NCBI GenBank assembly: GCA_937910975.1 | Contig: CALEMZ010000437.1 | Coordinates: forward strand, 1-7,982 | Direction: 5' to 3' | DNA length: 7,982 nucleotides | Origin: an uncultured Pseudorhodobacter sp. | GTDB taxonomy: Bacteria > Pseudomonadota > Alphaproteobacteria > Rhodobacterales > Rhodobacteraceae | Shown: positions 1 through 6,417 of the stretch, in pieces | How positions within the stretch are numbered: the stretch's first letter is position 1 | Layout: every line of letters starts with the position of its first letter | Notes under the pieces: model-generated | What the model was told of the DNA's origin: nothing | The model's database searches: none | What the model saw: only the letters and a program-made list of their open reading frames with translations | Made by a program: the position numbers and the translations under genes

Positions 1-547
<547 letters not shown>

Positions 548-574
548 TTCAATCGCCACATGACGACATCAAAG

Positions 575-606
575 CAAGCGCCCCATGGGGCGCTTGTTGC
601 TTTTTT
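575..606 (+). terminator. Intrinsic terminator of acnA
   Basis: A perfect 22-nt palindrome (575-596) has arms CAAGCGCCCC and GGGGCGCTTG. It would fold as a 9-bp GC-rich stem with a 4-nt ATGG loop. Four bases later comes a run of six T (601-606). It lies 28 nt after the acnA stop. On the other strand there is no comparable T tract, so it should act mainly on acnA transcripts. Confidence 0.9.
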
Positions 607-687
607 GGGGAAAGCTTTCTGCCGTTGAAATCTCTTTAAGACCTGCGAGGCATAGTAAAGGCGTCGATAACCACCAAAGGGCCACCA

Positions 688-834
688 ATGCGCTTTCCTT
701 GCCTTATCTCTCAATCTGAAATTGATGCCCGATTGCGCCGCGCCAAACCGCGCCAAGCCGTCGCTCCACCAATGCCATGGGTGCCTGCGCTTTTTGGTCT
801 GACCATGGTGGTGGCCATGCAAACCTTACTCTGA
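688..834 (+). CDS. Possible small membrane protein, 48 aa, unknown function
   Basis: I do not recognise this protein. The ORF starts at ATG 688, preceded by AAAGG (676-680) with a 7-nt spacer, a good Shine-Dalgarno arrangement, and ends at TGA 832-834. The product has a polar, basic first half (an Arg/Lys-rich stretch, roughly residues 15-23) and a hydrophobic last 18 residues, WVPALFGLTMVVAMQTLL, that could form one C-terminal membrane segment. Proline-rich residues 27-33 join the two halves. No clear promoter is visible. It lies between the acnA terminator and the end of the ccm operon, so it would need its own promoter or read-through. It could be a real small tail-anchored protein or a chance ORF; the sequence alone cannot decide. 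No cysteine pair or other functional motif is visible. Confidence 0.35.
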   Translation: MRFPCLISQSEIDARLRRAKPRQAVAPPMPWVPALFGLTMVVAMQTLL

Positions 835-896
835 CGCGGCCTTTCGGGGTGGCGTATGACCAAAGGGGAAAAATTCACTCTAACAAAAGTTACTTT

Positions 897-915
897 GGGG
901 GGCAGAAAGCCCCCC
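897..915 (-). terminator. GC-rich hairpin downstream of the ccm operon
   Basis: Perfect 7-bp arms GGGGGGC (897-903) and GCCCCCC (909-915) enclose a 5-nt AGAAA loop. It lies 28 nt beyond the ccmG stop. Read on the minus strand, the stem is followed by AAAGTAACTTTTG, which is T-containing but not a clean T tract, so termination is plausible but not ideal. It could also protect the mRNA 3' end. Confidence 0.45.
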
Positions 916-942
916 TTCCCAGCCCCTTAGCAAGGTTTTGCT

Positions 943-1470
943 TTACTGTGAGGCTTCCGCAATGGCCGGGCGAATGCTGCGCTCCAACTCTGCCGCCGAA
1001 ATTGGCCCGGCAAAACGCAGCACAATTAGCCCATCGCCATCAATAACATAGGTTTCCGGCACGCCGTAAACGCCCCAATCAAGCGCCATACGGCCCGCGT
1101 CGGCACCAATCGCGACATAGGGGTTGCCCAGTTCGGCCAGAAAGCCCTGCGCATCATCGGTCCGGTCTTTGTAATTCACGCCATAGATAGGGATGCCTTC
1201 AGCCGCCAGTTGCTCCAGCATCGGATGCTCGGCCCGACATGGCCCACACCAACTGGCCCAGAAATTCACCAGCTTCACCCCCGGCTTGCGCAGATCGGCG
1301 TCTGAGAAGGTCGGAAAATCGGCCAGCGGCGTTACCTGCACCGGTGGGGCCTCTTTCCCCGTCAACGCCGAGGGCAGACCATCCGGGTCATCACGGTACA
1401 TCCCGACGATAAACAAACCCGCCAGCCCAGCAAAAAGCATCGGCGGCAGAAACATCAGAACTTTAGCCAT
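943..1470 (-). CDS. ccmG: Cytochrome c biogenesis thiol:disulfide oxidoreductase CcmG (DsbE/HelX)
   Basis: CcmG is a membrane-anchored periplasmic thioredoxin-like protein. It receives electrons from CcdA or DsbD and helps keep the CXXCH cysteines of apocytochrome c reduced for haem ligation. The 175-aa protein starts with an uncleaved N-terminal anchor (hydrophobic residues about 4-24). The thioredoxin fold follows, with the active site WCGPC at residues 74-78 and the CcmG-typical RAEHP just after it. GVYGVPE (133-139) carries the cis-proline (Pro138) and the CcmG-specific Glu139. Length is normal for the family. The ATG at 1470 overlaps the end of ccmD by 8 nt, which suggests translational coupling, and it is the last gene of the tgt-ccmABCDG run. 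In Rhodobacter this gene is known as helX. Confidence 0.95.
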   Translation of the reverse strand: MAKVLMFLPPMLFAGLAGLFIVGMYRDDPDGLPSALTGKEAPPVQVTPLADFPTFSDADLRKPGVKLVNFWASWCGPCRAEHPMLEQLAAEGIPIYGVNYKDRTDDAQGFLAELGNPYVAIGADAGRMALDWGVYGVPETYVIDGDGLIVLRFAGPISAAELERSIRPAIAEASQ

Positions 1471-1624
1471 TTTTCTTCTCCTGCCGCGCTTCTACTTCGC
1501 GCAGCACGCGGCGCACCTTGGCCCCGCGCCACAGACTTACCGCCACCAGCACCACAATCAGCGCCACCGAGGCCGCATAGGAGCCCAGCACCGCCCCTGC
1601 ATATTTCCCCAAGTCAGGCATCAT
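1463..1624 (-). CDS. ccmD: Haem exporter protein CcmD, small membrane subunit
   Basis: CcmD is a very small one-helix membrane protein. It stabilises the CcmABC complex and is needed to release holo-CcmE. The 53-aa product starts MMPDLGKYAGAVLGSYAAS, a recognisable alphaproteobacterial CcmD beginning. It has one membrane helix at about residues 11-32 and a basic, charged tail rich in Arg, Lys and Glu that should lie in the cytoplasm. Two in-frame ATGs stand in tandem (1624-1622 and 1621-1619). The first overlaps the ccmC stop as ATGA; the second gives 52 aa. I chose the first because ATGA overlaps recur in this operon, but either is possible. The TAA stop lies inside the first codons of ccmG. 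Position between ccmC and ccmG fits ccmD (helD). Confidence 0.92.
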   Translation of the reverse strand: MMPDLGKYAGAVLGSYAASVALIVVLVAVSLWRGAKVRRVLREVEARQEKKNG

Positions 1625-2349
1625 CCCATCCGCTCCCGCGCAAGTAGCGCGCTCAACCGTCTGGCCCTGATTTCCGTCCGCGTGCGCAACAGCACCAGCG
1701 TCAGGAACAAAAGCACAAACCCCGCGATACAGACCAGCAGCGGAAACCAGAACACATCCGCCACGTTTTCTTTCTTATCCAGCGACAAAGACGCACCCTG
1801 ATGCAGCCCCTGATTCCAGAAATTCACCGCATAGCGCGACAAAAGCGCAAAGACCGACCCGACGATGCACAAAACCCCGGTCAAATCCGCCGCCGTGTCG
1901 GGGTCATCCACCGCCTGCCACAGCGCTATATAGCCCAAGTAGAAGAGTGTCAGAATCAGAAAGCTGGTCAGGCGCGGGTCCCAAGCCCACCACGTGCCCC
2001 ACATCGGCTGGCCCCATAGCGCCCCCGTGGCCAATGCGATCAGCGTGAAGGTCAGCCCTACCGGAGCGGCAGCCTTGGCCGCCAACGCGCTTACATGATG
2101 CCGCCGGATCAGCCATACCAATGACGCCACCAGCATCATCACCCATGCATTGATTGCCATCATTGCGGCGGGCACATGCAGGTAGATGATCTTGACGGTG
2201 GAGCCCTGCTTGTAATCATCCGGCGTGCCGAAAAACCCCCAGGTCAGCCCACCAATAAGGCATAGAGTTGCGGCCACTGTCACCCAAGGCAAAGCCCGGC
2301 GCGACAGCTGCATGAATTTCTGCGGATTTGCATATTCCCAAAGTGACAT
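1621..2349 (-). CDS. ccmC: Haem exporter/transfer protein CcmC
   Basis: CcmC is the integral membrane haem-handling protein that loads haem onto the chaperone CcmE at the periplasmic face. The 242-aa protein has six likely membrane helices. The tryptophan-rich WWD signature, WGTWWAWDPRLTS, lies at residues 117-129, and the two histidines that axially bind haem in this family appear as His58 (in YLHVPAA) and His183 (in NQGLHQGAS), almost the same positions as in E. coli CcmC. The start MSLWEYANPQKFM is typical, which supports ATG 2349 even though no strong Shine-Dalgarno is visible. A 52-nt gap separates it from ccmB; its stop overlaps the first ATG of ccmD. All key residues are present, so it should be functional. 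Confidence 0.97.
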   Translation of the reverse strand: MSLWEYANPQKFMQLSRRALPWVTVAATLCLIGGLTWGFFGTPDDYKQGSTVKIIYLHVPAAMMAINAWVMMLVASLVWLIRRHHVSALAAKAAAPVGLTFTLIALATGALWGQPMWGTWWAWDPRLTSFLILTLFYLGYIALWQAVDDPDTAADLTGVLCIVGSVFALLSRYAVNFWNQGLHQGASLSLDKKENVADVFWFPLLVCIAGFVLLFLTLVLLRTRTEIRARRLSALLARERMG

Positions 2350-2401
2350 GGCGATTAGCTAGACTTTCATGGTTTCGGCGACAAGGGTTAACACAGTTTC
2401 C

Positions 2402-3058
2402 CTAACGCAGATTGATACGGATTGCCGCAGCCGAGGCGAAAGGCAAAAGTGCCGCCGCCCCTGCCGTTATTCCGGCGAGCAATGCCAGTGGCGTGGCTGT
2501 GGCCATTCCATCGGCGCCACGTTTCACCACTTCGGCGCCAAAAATCAACGTCGGCACATAAAGCGGAAGCACCAGAAGTGACAAGAGCAGCCCGCCGCGC
2601 TTCAGCCCCACAGTCAGCGCCGCGCCAAACGCGCCGATGACAGAAAGCGCGGGCGTGCCAAGGCCAAGCGACACCACCAGCCAGAAATACCCGGCTTCGG
2701 GCAGGTTCAGCAAGACACCCAGCACCGGGGCCACCAGCGTCAAGGGCAGGCCCGTCACCGTCCAATGCGCCAAGGCCTTGACCGCGACCACGCCTTCCAA
2801 CGGAATTGGCGCTGTGACCAGCAGATCCAGTGAGCCATCCTCAAAATCCAGCGCAAAAATGCGGTCTAGGCTGAGCAGGCAAGCCAACAGCGCACCTACC
2901 CACAATATCCCCGGCGCAATCTTGGCCAAAGTCGCACTTTCCGGACCGACCCCCAAAGGCACCAGCACCGCGACCAGCAGGAAGAATGCAAGCCCAAGGC
3001 CAAAGCCACCCCCCGCGCGCATCGCCAGCCGCATATCCCGTAGCAGCAGCGCGATCAT
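2402..3058 (-). CDS. ccmB: Haem exporter ABC permease CcmB
   Basis: CcmB is the membrane subunit that pairs with the ATPase CcmA. ATP hydrolysis by CcmAB drives release of haem-loaded CcmE from CcmC/D. The 218-aa protein is close to the usual length of about 220. Hydrophobic segments lie at roughly residues 18-38, 45-63, 97-119, 122-150, 155-175 and 187-212, giving six helices. The conserved cytoplasmic segment [19 protein letters not shown] (71-89), which fits the CcmA interface, and the late LIFGAEVV (171-178) are family hallmarks. The ATG at 3058 overlaps the ccmA stop as ATGA, implying coupled translation and matched stoichiometry. The first residues, [14 protein letters not shown], match the usual CcmB amphipathic start. 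Confidence 0.95.
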   Translation of the reverse strand: MIALLLRDMRLAMRAGGGFGLGLAFFLLVAVLVPLGVGPESATLAKIAPGILWVGALLACLLSLDRIFALDFEDGSLDLLVTAPIPLEGVVAVKALAHWTVTGLPLTLVAPVLGVLLNLPEAGYFWLVVSLGLGTPALSVIGAFGAALTVGLKRGGLLLSLLVLPLYVPTLIFGAEVVKRGADGMATATPLALLAGITAGAAALLPFASAAAIRINLR

Positions 3059-3690
3059 GCGAAATCTCCGCCGAAGGCCGCATCAAAGGCACCGCCGTTC
3101 TCAGACGCGGGCCGTGCGCGAAAGGGACCAAGCTCCAGCTCCTCTGCCTCGGCCAGCCCCAGATCAATATGGGTGGCAATCAATGCGGCCCCGCCTGCCG
3201 CCAGATGCCCGCGCACCACATCGGCAAAAAGGGCGACCGAAGCGGCATCAAGCGAAACCGTCGGCTCATCCAGCACCCAGATCGGCCGCCCTGTGACCAG
3301 CAAACGCGCCAGCCCCAGCCGCCGCTTTTGCCCAGCAGAAAGGTTTGCCGCTTGCCTGTCACGCAGATCGGAAAGGTTCATGCGCGTCAAGGCATCCTCA
3401 ACCGCCGCGGTGCCATACACCGCCCCCCAGAAGGCAAGGTTTTCAGTCACCGTCAGCGTGGCTTTCAATCCATCGGCATGGGCAGCATAGGCTATCGCCT
3501 CGCCCCCCACCGAAATCTTGCCCGCAACGGCTGGCTGCAAGCCTGCAACAGTGCGCAAAAGTGTGGTTTTGCCAATGCCATTTGCCCCCCGCAATACCAG
3601 CGCGCGCCCCGGCGGCAGGGCAAAGCTTACCCCTTCCAGAACGGTCACGCCCCCACGGGCCACGGCAAGATTGGCAACGCTCAACTCCAT
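3055..3690 (-). CDS. ccmA: Haem exporter ATP-binding protein CcmA
   Basis: CcmA is the cytoplasmic ATPase of the CcmABCD module of cytochrome c maturation. The 211-aa protein is a single nucleotide-binding domain. It has Walker A GANGIGKT at residues 35-42, the ABC signature LSAGQ at 117-121 (LSAGQ rather than LSGGQ is usual in CcmA), Walker B WVLDEP at 138-143 with catalytic Glu142, a D-loop at SLD (146-148), and the switch His174 in IATHID. At the Q-loop position there is His71 rather than Gln; E. coli CcmA, as I recall it, also has His there. The gene starts 56 nt after the tgt stop, with no terminator visible between them, so it is probably co-transcribed with tgt. It overlaps ccmB by 4 nt. 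Confidence 0.95.
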   Translation of the reverse strand: MELSVANLAVARGGVTVLEGVSFALPPGRALVLRGANGIGKTTLLRTVAGLQPAVAGKISVGGEAIAYAAHADGLKATLTVTENLAFWGAVYGTAAVEDALTRMNLSDLRDRQAANLSAGQKRRLGLARLLVTGRPIWVLDEPTVSLDAASVALFADVVRGHLAAGGAALIATHIDLGLAEAEELELGPFRARPASENGGAFDAAFGGDFA

Positions 3691-3746
3691 AACAACAGCC
3701 CTACCCCATGTGCTGCGATGGGAAAAGGGCCATGCCGCCGCAGGCG

Positions 3747-4877
3747 TTAAAGCGGCTCAATATCACCCTGCGCTCGGACCGCGTGAAAATCGGCGACATA
3801 GGCGGCCAAGGTGCCAGTGGCAATCGCCGCGCGCAGGCCCGCCATCAGGTCTTGGAAATAACGCAGGTTGTGCCATGTCAGCAGCATGGAACCGATAATC
3901 TCATCCGATTTGATGACATGGTGCAGATAGGCGCGGGAATAATTGCGGCAAGCCGGGCATTCGCAGGCCGCGTCCAGCGGGCGCGGATCATCTTTATGGC
4001 GGGCGTTGCGCATATTCACCTGCCCCGCGCGGGTCCAGCCTTGCCCCGTGCGCCCCGACCGCGAGGGAAGCACGCAATCCATCATATCAACCCCGCGCTC
4101 CACTGCGCCCACGATATCATCGGGCTTGCCCACCCCCATCAGGTAGCGCGGCTTATCTGCGGGTAGCATTTCGGGCGCATAATCCAGTACGCCAAACATC
4201 GCCTCTTGGCCCTCGCCCACTGCCAAACCGCCCAAGGCATAGCCATCAAAGCCAATCACCTTCAGCGCCTCAGCACTTTCGGCGCGCAAATGCTGCGTCA
4301 CCCCGCCTTGCATGATGCCAAAAAGCGCATGTCCCGGACGGTCGCCAAATGCATCGCGCGAGCGTTGCGCCCAACGCATCGAAAGCTGCATGGATTTGGC
4401 CACCTCTGCATCCGTGGCGGGCAGGGCCGGGCATTCATCGAAACACATCACGATGTCGGACCCCAGAAGCTTTTGAATTTCCATGCTGCGCTCAGGTGAA
4501 AGCATGTGTTTTGAGCCGTCGATATGGCTCGAAAAGCGCACGCCTTCCTCGGTCAGCTTGCGCAGGCTGGCAAGGCTCATCACCTGAAACCCCCCGGAAT
4601 CCGTCAGGATCGGGCGTTGCCAGTTCATGAATTTGTGCAAGCCCCCCAAAGCGGCGATCCGCTCGGCTGTCGGGCGCAGCATCAGATGGTAGGTGTTGCC
4701 AAGCAAAATATCCGCGCCGGTTTCGCGCACTGATTCCGGCAGCATCGCCTTGACGGTGGCGGCCGTGCCCACGGGCATGAAGGCGGGGGTGCGGATATCG
4801 CCGCGCGGCGTGGAGATCACGCCTTGGCGGGCGCGACCATCGCGCGCCTGAACTTCGAAACTGAACCGCTGTTGCAT
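3747..4877 (-). CDS. tgt: Queuine/preQ1 tRNA-ribosyltransferase (tRNA-guanine transglycosylase)
   Basis: Tgt exchanges guanine 34 for preQ1 in the anticodon of tRNAs for Asp, Asn, His and Tyr, a key step in queuosine formation. From ATG 4877 the protein is 376 aa, matching the usual length of about 375. Key residues are present: Asp93 in LTDSGGFQ (general acid/base), Asp147 in CFDECP (substrate recognition), the GGLAVGE loop, the nucleophile Asp267 in [15 protein letters not shown], and the zinc site Cys305, Cys307, Cys310 and His336. The spacing from nucleophile to zinc site equals that of the Zymomonas enzyme as I recall it. An ATG at 4931 would add 18 residues, [18 protein letters not shown], which do not resemble Tgt and are encoded by a hairpin-forming leader, so I chose 4877 despite its poor Shine-Dalgarno (GGGGG, 7-nt spacer). 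No queA is next to it. Confidence 0.97.
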   Translation of the reverse strand: MQQRFSFEVQARDGRARQGVISTPRGDIRTPAFMPVGTAATVKAMLPESVRETGADILLGNTYHLMLRPTAERIAALGGLHKFMNWQRPILTDSGGFQVMSLASLRKLTEEGVRFSSHIDGSKHMLSPERSMEIQKLLGSDIVMCFDECPALPATDAEVAKSMQLSMRWAQRSRDAFGDRPGHALFGIMQGGVTQHLRAESAEALKVIGFDGYALGGLAVGEGQEAMFGVLDYAPEMLPADKPRYLMGVGKPDDIVGAVERGVDMMDCVLPSRSGRTGQGWTRAGQVNMRNARHKDDPRPLDAACECPACRNYSRAYLHHVIKSDEIIGSMLLTWHNLRYFQDLMAGLRAAIATGTLAAYVADFHAVRAQGDIEPL

Positions 4878-4878
4878 C

Positions 4879-4916
4879 GTTTTGCCCCCGATATGACGGC
4901 CCCTTTTGGGCAAAAC
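4879..4916 (-). repeat. Perfect inverted repeat in the tgt leader, overlapping its ribosome binding site
   Basis: The arms GTTTTGCCC (4879-4887) and GGGCAAAAC (4908-4916) are exact 9-bp inverted complements with a 20-nt spacer. In tgt mRNA the downstream arm lies immediately before the ATG and covers most of the GGGGG that must serve as Shine-Dalgarno. The same CCC of the upstream arm (4908-4910) can instead pair with a GGG at 4901-4903 across an AAAA loop. The two folds exclude each other. It could be an RNA control element or a protein operator; the function is inferred. Confidence 0.6.
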
Positions 4917-4964
4917 CCGGCCAAAAGCCAAGCCCCCGCGACGAATGGCCTGCTATGCGCCCCC

Positions 4965-4993
4965 TTGCCCCGCCGCAGCGCCGCGTCAATAAA
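4965..4993 (+). promoter_or_regulatory. Candidate sigma-70 promoter for modABC (weak)
   Basis: TTGCCC (4965-4970) matches the -35 consensus at 4 of 6 positions. AATAAA (4988-4993) matches the -10 consensus at 4 of 6, with a 17-nt spacer. It would place transcription start about 20 nt before modA. It is the best pair I see between tgt and modA, but it could be chance. No ModE-type Mo-box palindrome is visible around it. Confidence 0.25.
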
Positions 4994-5020
4994 GGGTAAA
5001 CTGCTGTTGAAAGGCCCCGG

Positions 5021-5743
5021 ATGCTTCGCCTTGCCGCCCTTCTCATCCTTTGCGCCCTGCCCCTGCGGGCCGAAACGGCATTGGTGGCGGTGGCGGCTAA
5101 TTTTGCCTCCGCCGCTCAGGCGCTTGCGGGGCTTTATGCGGGCGAGACGGGGCATGAGATTTTGCTGACCACCGGCGCCACCGGAAAACTTTATGCGCAA
5201 ATCACCCAAGGCGCGCCGTTTGATCTGATGCTTTCGGCGGATGCGGCCACACCTGCGAAGTTGCATGCCGCAGGCCACGGGGTGCCGCAGCCCTATGCGA
5301 TTGGCATATTGACGCTTTGGATGCCCTCCATGTCGCCGGGCCAAGACCCGGCCATTGCCCTGCAAGACAGCACCATCCGCCACATCGCCATCGCCAACCC
5401 CGATCTGGCCCCATATGGCACAGCCAGCGTAGCGGCACTGGAGGCGATGGGAATTTATGCGGCTATTGCAGGTAAAATCGTGATGGGCCAGAACATTGGC
5501 CAAGCCTTTGCGCTTGTGCATTCGGGTGCGGCAGAGGCGGGCTTCGTCGCGCGCTCTGCCCTGCCTGAGGCGGCCAAGGGCTATGTCTGGAACGTAACGC
5601 CCGCATTTTATCCGCCGATCCGGCAAGATGCGATCTTGCTCAAACACGGGGCCGGGAATGTCGCGGCTGCGGGGTTTCTGGCCTTTCTCGCCACGCCCGC
5701 AGCGCGCGACACCATCGCCCGGCATGGCTACGCATTGCCATGA
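5021..5743 (+). CDS. modA: Molybdate ABC transporter, periplasmic substrate-binding protein ModA
   Basis: ModA captures molybdate (often also tungstate) in the periplasm and delivers it to ModB. The 240-aa precursor starts with a Sec signal peptide (hydrophobic residues 4-15), likely cleaved after Ala17 in PLRA-ET. The mature protein opens LVAVAANFASAAQAL, with Asn27 where E. coli-type ModA has Ser (AAS). It continues with TTGATGKLYAQI (50-61), GAPFDLMLSAD (64-74), the hinge-region segment IANPDLAPYG (124-133) and GQNIGQAFALVHSG. The AANF form recalls the Azotobacter-like ModA branch. The start is fixed by GAAAGG (5009-5014), 6 nt before the ATG. The stop overlaps modB as ATGA. Neighbouring modB and modC make the assignment firm; preference for molybdate over tungstate cannot be told from sequence. 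Confidence 0.93.
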   Translation: MLRLAALLILCALPLRAETALVAVAANFASAAQALAGLYAGETGHEILLTTGATGKLYAQITQGAPFDLMLSADAATPAKLHAAGHGVPQPYAIGILTLWMPSMSPGQDPAIALQDSTIRHIAIANPDLAPYGTASVAALEAMGIYAAIAGKIVMGQNIGQAFALVHSGAAEAGFVARSALPEAAKGYVWNVTPAFYPPIRQDAILLKHGAGNVAAAGFLAFLATPAARDTIARHGYALP

Positions 5744-6417
5744 TGGTAGACCTTGGACCCCTCTGGCTTACCGTGCAACTGGCCGCTGTGACCACGACAT
5801 TGCTGCTGGTCTTTGGCACGCCGCTGGCGTGGTGGCTGGCGCGGACCCGGTCCCGCGCAAAGCCGGTGGTAGAGGCGCTGACGGCGCTGCCCTTGGTTTT
5901 GCCCCCCACGGTGCTGGGGTTTTACCTGCTGATCCTGTTTAGCCCGACCTCCGGCTTTGGTGCCTTTTGGGTGCGGACGACGGGCGAGACGCTTACATTC
6001 TCCTTCACCGGGCTGGTCATCGCCTCCATGCTCTATTCGCTGCCCTTCACCGTGCAACCCTTGCAAGCGGCGTTTGAGGCCATAGGACGCGCCCCGATGG
6101 AGGCGGCGGCGATGCTGCGGGCATCACCCTTGGATCGTTTTTTCACTGTGGCGATGCCGATGGCAAAGCGCGGCTTTCTGACGGCGGCGGTACTAAGTTT
6201 CGCCCATACTTTGGGCGAGTTTGGCGTGGTGCTGATGGTGGGGGGCAATATTCCGGGAGAAACCAAGGTCATCTCCATCGCGATTTATGAGCATGTGGAG
6301 ACGATCCGCTATGCTGAGGCGCATGTGCTCTCACTCATATTGCTGACGTTTTCCTTTGTCACACTCTTTTTGGTCTACAGCATCAACCGTCGCTTTCCCA
6401 CCGGGGGGCGCGGTTGA
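5740..6417 (+). CDS. modB: Molybdate ABC transporter permease ModB
   Basis: ModB forms the transmembrane channel of the molybdate importer as a homodimer. The 225-aa protein has about five membrane helices (near residues 8-32, 47-68, 88-107, 146-168 and 196-215). The cytoplasmic EAA loop that docks on ModC is EAAAMLRASPLDRFFTVAMP (121-140). The segment GEFGVVLMVGGNIPGETKV (159-177) is a strong ModB hallmark. Conserved prolines LPLVLPPTVLGFYLL (50-64) also match the family. The ATG at 5740 overlaps the modA stop as ATGA; a second ATG follows at once (5743), so the true start may be one codon later. Length is normal (about 225-230). It is coupled to modC, whose ATG shares one base with the modB stop. 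Confidence 0.96.
   Translation: MMVDLGPLWLTVQLAAVTTTLLLVFGTPLAWWLARTRSRAKPVVEALTALPLVLPPTVLGFYLLILFSPTSGFGAFWVRTTGETLTFSFTGLVIASMLYSLPFTVQPLQAAFEAIGRAPMEAAAMLRASPLDRFFTVAMPMAKRGFLTAAVLSFAHTLGEFGVVLMVGGNIPGETKVISIAIYEHVETIRYAEAHVLSLILLTFSFVTLFLVYSINRRFPTGGRG

Larger units (their letters stand above)
548..942. other. Intergenic region between acnA and ccmG (convergent)
   Basis: This 395-nt gap separates two convergent transcription units. It holds the acnA terminator (575-606), a candidate 48-codon ORF with an AAGG ribosome binding site (688-834), a short AAAGTTACTTT near-palindrome next to a 7-bp GC hairpin (897-915), and a weak 5-bp AGCAA/TTGCT stem (929-942) just past the ccmG stop. I found no tRNA, no convincing sigma-70 promoter pair, and no insertion-sequence ends. 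Confidence 0.6.

Noticed and set aside
766..815. CCACCAATGCCATGG and CCATGGTGGTGG as a long-range hairpin
   Set aside because: The arms pair only with a bulge, and NcoI-like CCATGG repeats around Met/Trp/Val codons in the small ORF may explain it.
777..1046. 89-codon plus-strand reading frame entering ccmG
   Set aside because: It is antisense to the end of ccmG, passes through the 897-915 hairpin and has no ribosome site or recognisable product.
2986..3750. 254-codon plus-strand reading frame antisense to ccmA
   Set aside because: CcmA on the other strand has all ABC ATPase motifs; the antisense product is Arg/Pro/Gln-rich, as expected of a GC-rich shadow frame.
4878..4931. Upstream tgt start adding 18 residues
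   Set aside because: The extra residues are not Tgt-like and are encoded by the hairpin-forming leader; the start at 4877 gives the normal family length and N-terminus.
4878..5020. Known riboswitch (preQ1 for tgt, or molybdenum cofactor for modA) or a ModE Mo-box
   Set aside because: No preQ1 aptamer sequence hallmark or Moco-type multi-stem RNA fits in this 143-nt gap, and no TATATA-type Mo-box palindrome is present. Only the simple 9-bp inverted repeat stands out.
4817..5725. 302-codon minus-strand reading frame antisense to modA and running into tgt
   Set aside because: It is out of frame with tgt and covers most of modA, whose family motifs are clear.
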